Shown piece by piece: positions 1 to 7,414 of a stretch of DNA of 64,000 bases. The stretch's first letter is position 1. Every line of letters starts with the position of its first letter. The stretch is from the NCBI GenBank assembly GCA_021798915.1, contig JAJZBM010000013.1:1-64000 (forward strand), written 5' to 3'. The notes beneath the pieces were generated by a model. That model was not told the DNA's origin and ran no database searches. It saw only the letters and a program-made list of their open reading frames with translations. The position numbers and the translations under genes are program-made. This DNA comes from Pseudomonadota bacterium. Lineage in GTDB: Bacteria; Pseudomonadota; Alphaproteobacteria; Acetobacterales; Acetobacteraceae.

Positions 1-123
1 CTAAATCACGGGCAAGGCCGATTGCTCGCCCGCTGTGGCATTTAGGACTCACTTCGCGGCCCGCCAGCTCAGAATAAGCGGCAGCCCGGACGGCAACGCC
101 TCAGGAAATTGACGACACGCCCT
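1..123. other. Unexplained left-edge sequence, possible insertion-sequence end
   Basis: No gene is recognisable here. Bases 1-45 fold into an imperfect hairpin (CTAAAT paired with ATTTAG, CAC with GTG, GGGC with GCCC, separated by bulges). Chemoreceptor homology starts abruptly at about base 124. Read outward on the minus strand from base 122, the sequence starts GGGCGTGTCGTCAATTTCC, which resembles the terminal inverted repeat of IS5-type elements as I recall them, and a CTAG tetranucleotide sits at the junction (122-125). The element would lie mostly outside the window, so this cannot be confirmed. Confidence 0.25.
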
Positions 124-504
124 AGCCAAACCGCCAAGGCGACCGAGGAAATCAGCGCCCAGGTCAGCCAGATCCAGACCTCGACCAAGGATGCCGTCAG
201 CGCCATCCGCGGCATCGCGGCGACCATCGCGGAGGTCAGCGCGATCGCGACCTCCATCGCCTCGGCGGTGGAAGAACAGGGCGCGGCAACGGCGGAAATC
301 GCCCGCAACGTGCAGCAAACGGCACGCGCGGCGCAGGATGTCACGGTGAATATCGCTGGCGTCAACCAAACCATCACCACCACCCGCGGCGGCGCTGATC
401 AGGTGCTCAAGGCGGCGACCAATCTCTCGAAAGAGTCAGAAGAACTAACCGTTCAACTTTCCAGCCGCATCCAAAGCTTCGTTTCCGACATCCGGGCGGC
501 GTAA
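124..504 (+). pseudogene. C-terminal fragment of a methyl-accepting chemotaxis protein
   Basis: The translated segment is the distal half of a chemoreceptor signalling domain: a long heptad-rich helix beginning SQTAKATEEISAQVSQIQTS, with the VEEQGAATAEIARNV motif typical of the descending helix, ending in SFVSDIRAA. The sensor, membrane, HAMP and hairpin-tip parts are absent. The reading frame upstream has a stop at 43-45 and no receptor similarity. The only start is a TTG at 109, which precedes the homology. Homology breaks sharply at about base 124, so I read this as a receptor gene truncated by a rearrangement or an insertion. A complete receptor with a related C-terminus lies at 18609-20312. 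A frame continuing outside the window is excluded by the in-frame stop. Confidence 0.65.
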
Positions 505-516
505 CCGCGCCCCGCA

Positions 517-1476
517 TCAGGGAAGCGCGAGCGTGACCGGGCGCGCACTCACCGCCGGCGGCGAGGCCCCGCCGGCGGTGAGCGCCAGCACCAGCGCCGC
601 GGGATTGACGCCGAGGGCCTCGCCCAGACCCGCGTAGCTGGTGGTCAGACGCGGATTGATCTCCAGCACCACCGGGCCCGCCCCCGTCGCGATGAGATCG
701 ACGCCGACATAGCCGAAGAGACCCGGAATGGCGCGGGCGATGGCGGCGGCGAGCGGCGCGTATAGAGGGCGCTTTTCTTCCGCGCCGCCGACCACGAGGC
801 CGCGATAGTGAAACCGCCCCGCGACACATTCAGTGATCTGGCGGTTGCACGCGAGCAGTGTCGCCTTTCCATCCCGGCAGAGAAGGGAAAGACTCTCCGG
901 CGCGCCGGGAATGAAAGCCTGCGCGATGAGGCCGGGCGTGCCGCGCGCCAACTTCGCCGCTGCAGGATCGGCAAAAAAACGCACGCCCTCAGCGCCAGCG
1001 CCGTCATCGGGCTTGACAATGACACCATGCGCGGCGGTAAACGCTTCGCCGGGGGCAAAACTCGGAACCGCCGCGATGCCGTGCGCCGTAAGACGCCTCG
1101 CGGTCGCAGTCTTACTCGCGCATAGCCGCACCGCCTCCGGCGACGCGCCGAGCAGGATCTTCGCCGCCGCCATGTCCGAAAGCCGCGCCAGAATCCCGCT
1201 GGTCTCGGGCGCGATCGGCCATACCGCATCTGCCGCCGTGATCTCCTCGCCCCAAACCTCCCAGCACGGCCTCCGGCCCACCGCGACGATCTCTCCCGGC
1301 GTCACAATGGGGGGGAGCCGTGCGTCACGGCTGATGCGGAGCGCAACCCCCGGGATCGCCGCGAGATCGCCGAGCAGCGCACGCAGCATCATCTCCCCTT
1401 CCGCCAGCAGGCCTGACGGCAAGGAATCATCGGCGAAGCCGCCGCCGGTCACGTATTCACAAACGAAAATCCGCAA
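517..1476 (-). CDS. ATP-grasp ligase, tyramine-glutamate ligase (MfnD)-like
   Basis: About 319 residues. The N-terminus (RIFVCEYVTGGGF) and the ATP-grasp core (KPDDGAGAEGV near the middle, then VVLEINPRLTTSYAGLGEA near the C-terminus, which carries the Mg-binding Glu and Asn) match a family of cytosolic ATP-dependent carboxylate-amine ligases. From memory, these sit beside methanofuran or tetrahydromethanopterin genes in archaea and methylotrophs. The exact substrate cannot be read from the sequence. I chose the TTG at 1476 because GAGG lies 6 nt upstream and conserved residues begin right there. The frame stays open to an ATG at 1530, but that lies inside the palindromic repeat. It is in the same direction as the fatty-acid operon, separated from it by the repeat. 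No pterin-pathway neighbours are visible. Confidence 0.7.
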   Translation of the reverse strand: MRIFVCEYVTGGGFADDSLPSGLLAEGEMMLRALLGDLAAIPGVALRISRDARLPPIVTPGEIVAVGRRPCWEVWGEEITAADAVWPIAPETSGILARLSDMAAAKILLGASPEAVRLCASKTATARRLTAHGIAAVPSFAPGEAFTAAHGVIVKPDDGAGAEGVRFFADPAAAKLARGTPGLIAQAFIPGAPESLSLLCRDGKATLLACNRQITECVAGRFHYRGLVVGGAEEKRPLYAPLAAAIARAIPGLFGYVGVDLIATGAGPVVLEINPRLTTSYAGLGEALGVNPAALVLALTAGGASPPAVSARPVTLALP

Positions 1477-1504
1477 GCGGCGCCTCGAACAAAGAGAAGA
1501 AAGC

Positions 1505-1624
1505 GGTTCTTTTTTGTAAAAAAGAACCAAAAAACTTTCATCTGGTGCGGCAGTGCCTGCGGCACCGCCGCGCCGAGGAAACCGGAATAAAGTCTTTTTG
1601 GTTCTTTTTCTTCAGAAAAAGAAC
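1505..1624. repeat. Compound palindromic intergenic element, copy A
   Basis: Hairpin 1 is at 1505-1528 (arms GGTTCTTTTTT and AAAAAAGAACC, GT loop), followed by AAAAAACTTT. The central G/C hairpin pairs GGCAGTGCC with GGCACCGCC around TGC at about 1550-1570. Then comes AAAGTCTTTTTG and hairpin 2 at 1601-1624 (arms GTTCTTTTTC and GAAAAAGAAC). It separates the acyl-CoA dehydrogenase stop (1644) from the ATP-grasp start (1476). Relative to transcription it is reversed compared with copies D-G. Hairpin 2 here uses GTTC/GAAC where other copies use CTTC/GAAG. Confidence 0.9.
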
Positions 1625-1643
1625 TTCTTCCCCTGCCTTGAAA

Positions 1644-3434
1644 TCAAAATGCTGCTTCCTCCAACGCCATCATCGCCTGCTTGCCGGATTTGATGGCGAG
1701 ATAGAGCGCGCCCGCCTGTGGCAAAATTCGCTCCATGTAGAACCGCGCGGTGACAAGTTTCGCGTGATAAAACGCAGCGTCTTCCGAACCATTCGCAAGT
1801 TTCCCCGCCGCCGTTTTGGCCATGCGCGTCCACATGAAGCCGAGCGCGACAAGGCCGAAGAGACGGAGATATTCGCTCGCCGCGGCACCCGCTTCCTCCG
1901 GATCGCGCATTCCCGCCTCGGCGATATGCGCGGTCGCGAGTTGCAGAGCGCCGAAGGCTTTTTCCAACCCGCCGGCCATTTTGCCGATCGCGGCATCGTT
2001 CTTATGTTCGGCGATGAACGCGGCGACGGGATGGAAAAACCCGCGCAGCAGCCGGCCATACTCGGCGCCGAGCTTGCGCCCGACGAGATCGAGCGCCTGG
2101 ATGCCGTTGGTGCCCTCGTAAATCATCGTGATCCGTGCATCGCGCACGTATTGTTCGACGCCGTGATCACGAATATAGCCATGCCCACCATAAACCTGAA
2201 CGCCCATATTGGCGGCGTCGAAGCCGAGATCGGTGAACAGCGCCTTGACGATCGGCGTCATCAATGCAGTGAAATCCTCCGCTTTTGCGCGCGCCGCCGG
2301 CTCCGCGCTCCGTTCGATGGCATCGAGCGCCCGCGCGACCCAAATCCCGAGCGCGCGGCAGCCTTCGGTATAAGCGCGCATGGTGAGCAGCATGCGCCGC
2401 ACATCGGGATGGACGATGATCGGGTCGGCTGGCTGATTGGGATTTTTCACGCCGCTCAGGGAACGCCCCTGGATACGCTCGCGGGCATAGACGACGGCGC
2501 TCTGATAGGCCGCCTCCCCGATCGCGAGCCCCTGGATGCCAACCGAAAGCCGCTCACTGTTCATCATCGTGAACATCGCGGCCAATCCCCGATGCGGCGC
2601 GCCGACCAGCCAGCCTTTGGCGTTCTCAAAGGTGAGTTGGCAGGTGGCAGAAGCCTTGATGCCCATCTTGTGCTCGATCGCCGTGCACAGAACGCCATTC
2701 CGCGCCGCCGGGCGCCCCGCTTCATCGGGCAGGAATTTTGGCACCAGGAATAGGCTGATCCCGCGGCTTCCGGCGGGCGCATCGGGAAGCCGTGCGAGCA
2801 CGAGATGGATGATGTTCTCGGTCAGATCATGCTCGCCGGCGGAGATGAAAATCTTGTTGCCGGAGAGGTGATAGCTGCCATCCGCCTGCGGCACCGCGCG
2901 GGTACGCAGCATGCCGAGATCGGTGCCGCAATGCGGCTCGGTCAGGCACATCGTGCCGCTCCAGACACCGCTCGCGAGCTGTGGCAGGAAGCGCCGTTTC
3001 AAATCCTCTGCGCCGTGATCACGCAACGCCTGATAGGCGCCGCGCGAGAGGCCGGGATAGAGGCTGAAGGAAAGATTGGCGCTGCAGATCATCTCCTCGA
3101 CGAGCTTGTTCACGCTCTCGGGCAAACCCTGGCCGCCGTAATCGGGATCACAGGCGAGCGCCGTCCAGCCGCCTTCGCGAAAGAGATCATACGCCGCCTT
3201 GAACCCTTTCGGCGTGCGCACCACGCCGTTTTCATAATGACAGCCTTCCTCATCGCCGGAAGCATTGAGCGGCAGCAGCACTTCCTCAACGAAGCGGCCA
3301 GCCTCCTCGAGAATACTGTCGATGAGATCCGGCGCCAGCGCCTCCTCGCCCGGGCGGCGCGGCTGATTGGTTGCGTCAAAAACCTCGTGCAGCAGAAAAC
3401 GCATGTCACGAAGCGGCGCTTTATAGGTTTGCAT
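1644..3434 (-). CDS. Acyl-CoA dehydrogenase, long (C-terminally extended) type
   Basis: A 596-residue flavoprotein that oxidises acyl-CoA to 2-enoyl-CoA, the first step of the beta-oxidation cycle. The N-terminus (MQTYKAPLRDMRFLLHEVFD) is the short leader domain of this class. CLTEPHCGTDLGMLRTRA in the middle region lines the flavin/substrate site. The motif YEGTNGIQALDLVGRKL carries the expected catalytic Glu. About 130 further residues form the extra C-terminal domain of 590-600 residue family members. It is the last gene of the operon, 18 nt after the hydroxyacyl-CoA dehydrogenase, and is followed by repeat copy A, which may end the transcript. Chain-length preference cannot be told. Confidence 0.93.
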   Translation of the reverse strand: MQTYKAPLRDMRFLLHEVFDATNQPRRPGEEALAPDLIDSILEEAGRFVEEVLLPLNASGDEEGCHYENGVVRTPKGFKAAYDLFREGGWTALACDPDYGGQGLPESVNKLVEEMICSANLSFSLYPGLSRGAYQALRDHGAEDLKRRFLPQLASGVWSGTMCLTEPHCGTDLGMLRTRAVPQADGSYHLSGNKIFISAGEHDLTENIIHLVLARLPDAPAGSRGISLFLVPKFLPDEAGRPAARNGVLCTAIEHKMGIKASATCQLTFENAKGWLVGAPHRGLAAMFTMMNSERLSVGIQGLAIGEAAYQSAVVYARERIQGRSLSGVKNPNQPADPIIVHPDVRRMLLTMRAYTEGCRALGIWVARALDAIERSAEPAARAKAEDFTALMTPIVKALFTDLGFDAANMGVQVYGGHGYIRDHGVEQYVRDARITMIYEGTNGIQALDLVGRKLGAEYGRLLRGFFHPVAAFIAEHKNDAAIGKMAGGLEKAFGALQLATAHIAEAGMRDPEEAGAAASEYLRLFGLVALGFMWTRMAKTAAGKLANGSEDAAFYHAKLVTARFYMERILPQAGALYLAIKSGKQAMMALEEAAF

Positions 3435-3452
3435 GACGATCTCCTGCTGGGC

Positions 3453-5768
3453 TCAGTTGCGGAGTGGCTTGCCGGTATCGAGCGTATGCGCGATCCGGGC
3501 AAGCGTCGGTTCGGTGCGAACGAGACGCATGAACGCATCACGTTCCAAAGCGAGCATCGTTTCTTCGGCCAGCGGGTCGAGCGGATCGGCGCCAGCGCCG
3601 GAAAGAATCTCGGCGAGCGCCGCAGCAACCACGAGATCATGCGCGGTGGCCAGACCCTGGCGGTGGAAACCCTCCGCCGCCATCATCAAAGCAAGCTTTC
3701 CCGAGTGGCCGGGCAAGGTGAAAACCGGCGGCTCCGGCGGCTGATATCCAGCCGCGAGCGCCAGCGCCCGCGCTTTCGCCGCGGCGAGCAAGCGTTCGCG
3801 GTTCATCACGATCTCGTCGCCACGGCGCAGAATTCCCATCTCGCGCGCCTCCGCCGCGGATTTGCTGACCCGGGCGGTGCTGACCATCTCGAACACCTGC
3901 GCGACCGCCGGCATCGGACCTTTAGGCAAAGCGGGGGAGGCGGCGAGCCGTGCCAGCATCTCCTTGGTGCCGCCCCAGCCCGGCACCAGCCCGACGCCGC
4001 ACTCCACCAGCCCGGCGTAGGTTTCGGCATGAGCGACGATCGCATCGGCATGCAGCAGGATTTCGCAGCCCCCGCCGAGCGCCAGGCCAGCCGGGGCCGC
4101 GACCACCGGGAACGGCGCGTATTTGAGCGCGAGCATCGTTTTCTGCCCATTGGCCAGCGTCTTTTCGATCTCGCCCCAGGCGGCAATGTTGGCGGCGAAC
4201 AAGGCGAGGCCGAGATTGGCGCCGACCGAGAAATTGCCACCCTCGTTATAGATCACCAGCGCCTTGAACCGCTCGGCGACCAGCCCCACGGCGCGTTCGA
4301 GGAGATCGACGATGCCGGGATCGAGCGCATTCATCTTGCTGGTGAATTCGAAACAGGCGACGCCGTCGCCAATATCCCAGAGCGCCGCCGAGGCATTTTT
4401 GAGCACCGGTTTGGCGACGCGTTTGACATCTTCGAGCAGAACGATGCCGGCCGGGCGGAGAACATCGTGATAGGCGCCATCGCCGCCAAGGAATTGCGGC
4501 CGCGCCTCCTGCACACGATAAAACCCCGACGATGCCGTTGCGAGCAACGCCGGCGCCTCGATGCCTTCGGCGGCGAGCAGCGTCTGCATCCCCGCGCTGC
4601 CGATACGGTCGATCAATTCGAACGGGCCGAGTTTCCAGTTATAACCAAGCCGCATCGCTTCATCGATGGCAGTGATGTCCTCGGCCGCCTCCGGCACCAG
4701 GCGCGCCGCATAGGCAAGCGTGTGGGCGATGACACGGCGGGCGTAGGCGCCGAATTTATCGCTCCGCATCAGCAATTTTTTTGGATCGCGCGCAGCGGAA
4801 TCGGGCAACGCAGCCGGGCGCTCGGCGCGATAGTCACCGCTTACGAGATCGATCGCCTCCTTGATGCGCGCGCCGCCGTCCCGACGCTGGCGATAAAACC
4901 CGCCTTTGCCCTTGCGCCCGGTCAAACCTTCCGCGATCATTTTACGAATCAGCGGAATATCACGATTGGCGGCGTGGAACGGGTCGCTTGCCGGCAATGC
5001 CTTTGCCAAGCTCGCGTTGACATGCGGCATGAGATCGAGGCCGACGAGATCGATCAGCCCAAAAACGCCGGTTTTCGGAATGCCGAACGGGCGCCCCATC
5101 ACCGCGTCAGCCTCTTCGACGGTGAGGCCGAGATCGAACGCGGCGAGCACACCGACCTGCATCCAGTAGACACCGAGACGATTGGCGATGAAGCCGGGAC
5201 TATCTTTGCACGGAACGATGGTTTTGCCGAGCGCGTGATCGGCGAACGCAGCGACGCGCGCGGCGAGAGCGCGGTTCGTTGCTTCCCCGGTGACGAGTTC
5301 GAGCAGACGCATATAACGCGGTGGGTTGAAGAAATGGGTGATCAGGAAGCTCGCGGCGAAATCGTCGCTCATCCCCGCAACGAGATTGGCAAGGGGAATG
5401 GTAGACGTGTTGGACGAGACCGCCGCGCCCGGCTTACGGATCGCATCGATGCGGCGATAGAGGGCTTGCTTGATCTCGAGATTTTCGATGACCGCCTCGA
5501 TGATCCAGTCGCATTCAGCGAGTTTGCCAAAATCATCCTCGGTGTTGCCGGGGGTGATCAGCCGCGCCGCGGCCGCCGACATCAGCGGCGCGGGCTCGGT
5601 TTTCATCATGCGCGCGACGGCGCCTTTGGCGATGGCGCTGCGATCGGCGCCCTCTTTCGGCACGATGTCGAGCAGGAGCACCGGGAAACCGGCATTGGCG
5701 ATTTGCGCCGCGATCCCCGCCCCCATCACGCCGGCGCCGATCACCGCGAGTTTACGAATTTCGGTCAT
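3453..5768 (-). CDS. 3-hydroxyacyl-CoA dehydrogenase / enoyl-CoA hydratase fusion
   Basis: A 771-residue bifunctional beta-oxidation enzyme. The dehydrogenase domain comes first: the NAD-binding fold opens with VIGAGVMGAGIAAQIANAGF and VSSNTSTIPLANL follows. The crotonase domain is C-terminal: GLALGGGCEILLHAD and LVECGVGLVPGWGGT hold the two positions where hydratases carry their catalytic Glu. This order (dehydrogenase then hydratase) is that of FadN-type proteins, opposite to E. coli FadB. The start at 5768 overlaps the thiolase stop by one base (TGATG), so translation is probably coupled. The frame stays open further upstream inside the thiolase gene, but that part has no family similarity. 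Confidence 0.93.
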   Translation of the reverse strand: MTEIRKLAVIGAGVMGAGIAAQIANAGFPVLLLDIVPKEGADRSAIAKGAVARMMKTEPAPLMSAAAARLITPGNTEDDFGKLAECDWIIEAVIENLEIKQALYRRIDAIRKPGAAVSSNTSTIPLANLVAGMSDDFAASFLITHFFNPPRYMRLLELVTGEATNRALAARVAAFADHALGKTIVPCKDSPGFIANRLGVYWMQVGVLAAFDLGLTVEEADAVMGRPFGIPKTGVFGLIDLVGLDLMPHVNASLAKALPASDPFHAANRDIPLIRKMIAEGLTGRKGKGGFYRQRRDGGARIKEAIDLVSGDYRAERPAALPDSAARDPKKLLMRSDKFGAYARRVIAHTLAYAARLVPEAAEDITAIDEAMRLGYNWKLGPFELIDRIGSAGMQTLLAAEGIEAPALLATASSGFYRVQEARPQFLGGDGAYHDVLRPAGIVLLEDVKRVAKPVLKNASAALWDIGDGVACFEFTSKMNALDPGIVDLLERAVGLVAERFKALVIYNEGGNFSVGANLGLALFAANIAAWGEIEKTLANGQKTMLALKYAPFPVVAAPAGLALGGGCEILLHADAIVAHAETYAGLVECGVGLVPGWGGTKEMLARLAASPALPKGPMPAVAQVFEMVSTARVSKSAAEAREMGILRRGDEIVMNRERLLAAAKARALALAAGYQPPEPPVFTLPGHSGKLALMMAAEGFHRQGLATAHDLVVAAALAEILSGAGADPLDPLAEETMLALERDAFMRLVRTEPTLARIAHTLDTGKPLRN

Positions 5769-6913
5769 CACACCTGCTCCAGCAAGGTTGCGATGCCTTG
5801 GCCGCCACCGATGCATTGCGTCGCCAAGGCGTAACGCTTGCCTTCGCGCTTGAGCAGAGATGCCGCCTTGCCGGTGATCCGCGCGCCGGTCGCGCCGAGC
5901 GGGTGGCCAAGCGCGATCGCGCCACCATCGAGGTTGATCTTTTCCCCGGCAATGCCGAGTTCGCGAGCGCAGGCCAGCGCCTGGCTGGCAAACGCCTCGT
6001 TCAATTCGACGAGATCGATATCGGCCATCGTGATCCCAGCGCGGGCGAGAATTTTCTTCGTCGCCGCCACCGGGCCGATCCCCATCACCTCCGGCGCGCA
6101 ACCGGCAACGCTGACCGCGCGGATACGCGCGAGCGGGGCCAGATGGTGGCGGGCGGCAAACGCCTCGCTGCACACGAAAACCGCAGCGGCGCCATCGGTG
6201 AGTGGCGAAGACGTGCCGGCGGTCACACTACCATCGACGCTGAACGCCGGTTTCAACGTCGCCAACGTAGCGGCGGTGGTGTCCGGACGGATGCAACCAT
6301 CATCCTCCACCACACCGTCCTTGAGGATGATCGGCACGATCTCATCGGCGAAATGCCCATGTTGCGCGGCACGGGCGGCGCGGGCATGGCTTTCGACGGC
6401 AAACGCCTCCTGCTCGGCGCGGCTGATTTTGAAGCGCGCGGCGACATTTTCCGCCGTCTCCCCCATGCCGATATAGGCGGCCGGCATTTTGGCGTGGAGG
6501 GCGGGATTGGGCAGCGGGTTGAACCCCATCATCGGCACCCGGCTCATGCTCTCGACCCCGGCGCAGAGAAACGCCTCGCCGGCACCGAGCGCGATCTGCC
6601 CCGCCGCCATGTGGATCGCCTGCATCGAGGAGCCGCAAAAGCGATTGACGGTGACGCCGGCGACCGTGATCGGCAGATCGGCGAGCAGGCCGACGAGACG
6701 GGCGACATTGAGCCCCTGCTCGCCTTCCGGCATTGCGCAGCCGAGAATCAGATCCTCGATCAGCGCCGGATCGATCCCGAGCCGGCCGATCAGCCCGCGC
6801 ACCACCTGCGCCGCGAGATCATCCGGACGCACGCGGGCGAGCGCACCTTTTTTGGCTGGTGTGAATGGCGAACGGGCATAGCCCGCGATCACGGCGTTGG
6901 TCATTTTATGCAT
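5768..6913 (-). CDS. fadA: Acetyl-CoA acyltransferase (beta-ketothiolase)
   Basis: A 381-residue thiolase that cleaves 3-ketoacyl-CoA with CoA to release acetyl-CoA, the last step of beta-oxidation. The nucleophilic Cys sits in VNRFCGSSMQAIHMAAGQ. The C-terminal His and Cys sit in GGAIALGHPLGATGARI and CIGGGQGIATLLE. Length is normal for the family. It lies between the MerR regulator (51 nt gap) and the hydroxyacyl-CoA dehydrogenase it overlaps, which matches the usual pairing of thiolase with the multifunctional enzyme. A biosynthetic acetyl-CoA acetyltransferase would have the same motifs; the neighbours argue for degradation. Confidence 0.92.
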   Translation of the reverse strand: MHKMTNAVIAGYARSPFTPAKKGALARVRPDDLAAQVVRGLIGRLGIDPALIEDLILGCAMPEGEQGLNVARLVGLLADLPITVAGVTVNRFCGSSMQAIHMAAGQIALGAGEAFLCAGVESMSRVPMMGFNPLPNPALHAKMPAAYIGMGETAENVAARFKISRAEQEAFAVESHARAARAAQHGHFADEIVPIILKDGVVEDDGCIRPDTTAATLATLKPAFSVDGSVTAGTSSPLTDGAAAVFVCSEAFAARHHLAPLARIRAVSVAGCAPEVMGIGPVAATKKILARAGITMADIDLVELNEAFASQALACARELGIAGEKINLDGGAIALGHPLGATGARITGKAASLLKREGKRYALATQCIGGGQGIATLLEQV

Positions 6914-6964
6914 CCCATCACAGTTGCATCGGTTTTCGTCATTGGCGGAATATCCGTTTGGCCG

Positions 6965-7414
6965 TCAGCCGGCGAGGCTTTTGCGCGAAGGCGGCTTGGC
7001 TTCGAGCGCCTCGACCGCCTGGCGCTCCACCGCGCGCAATTCAGCAAGGATCTCATCGAGGGCTCGTTCCTGCTCCTCGAGCGCCGTCAGCCGCGCGCGC
7101 ACCAGCTTCAGCAGCAGGCGGATTTGCGGCGTCTGACTGGTATCCATATCGTACAATTCGAGATATTCCCTGATCTCGCGCAGGGAAAAGCCAAGCCGTT
7201 TGCCGCGCAGAATGAGAATCATGCGGGCGCGATCGCGGTGCGTGTAAACCCGCGTGGTGCCGGCGCGGCGCGGCAAGATCAATCCCTTGTCCTCGTAAAA
7301 CCGGATGGCGCGCGCGGTGACGCCAATCTCCTTGGCGAGCTGCGTCACCGTATAAAGCCGCTCGCCCGCCGTGACGGGAGATGCGGGAGGGGACGACGAA
7401 GGGCGCGGGGTCAT
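6965..7414 (-). CDS. MerR-family regulator of the fatty-acid operon, LiuR-like
   Basis: A 149-residue DNA-binding protein. After about 20 variable residues come a helix-turn-helix and wing (TVTQLAKEIGVTARAIRFYE, then RVYTHRDRARMILILRGKRL), and a long C-terminal coiled coil (about residues 95-140) that would mediate dimerisation. No Cys cluster for metal or Fe-S sensing is present, so it is not a SoxR/MerR metal sensor. It most resembles LiuR-type regulators of fatty-acid and branched-chain amino-acid degradation. The ATG at 7414 overlaps the upstream ligase stop (ATGA). Being inside the operon suggests autoregulation through the palindrome at 9139-9154. The inducer is not evident. Confidence 0.85.
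   Translation of the reverse strand: MTPRPSSSPPASPVTAGERLYTVTQLAKEIGVTARAIRFYEDKGLILPRRAGTTRVYTHRDRARMILILRGKRLGFSLREIREYLELYDMDTSQTPQIRLLLKLVRARLTALEEQERALDEILAELRAVERQAVEALEAKPPSRKSLAG

Noticed and set aside
1505-1528. Hairpin 1 of the repeat as an ordinary single intrinsic terminator
   Set aside because: Its stem is mostly A-T pairs with no T-run right after it on the plus strand; only the whole element, with A-run, G/C stem and T-run, has a terminator-like layout.
2805-5834. A 1009-codon open frame on the plus strand opposite the acyl-CoA and hydroxyacyl-CoA dehydrogenase genes
   Set aside because: It is the antisense shadow of two clear enzyme genes; the composition is Arg/Gly/His-rich with no family motif, as expected from high G+C codon bias.
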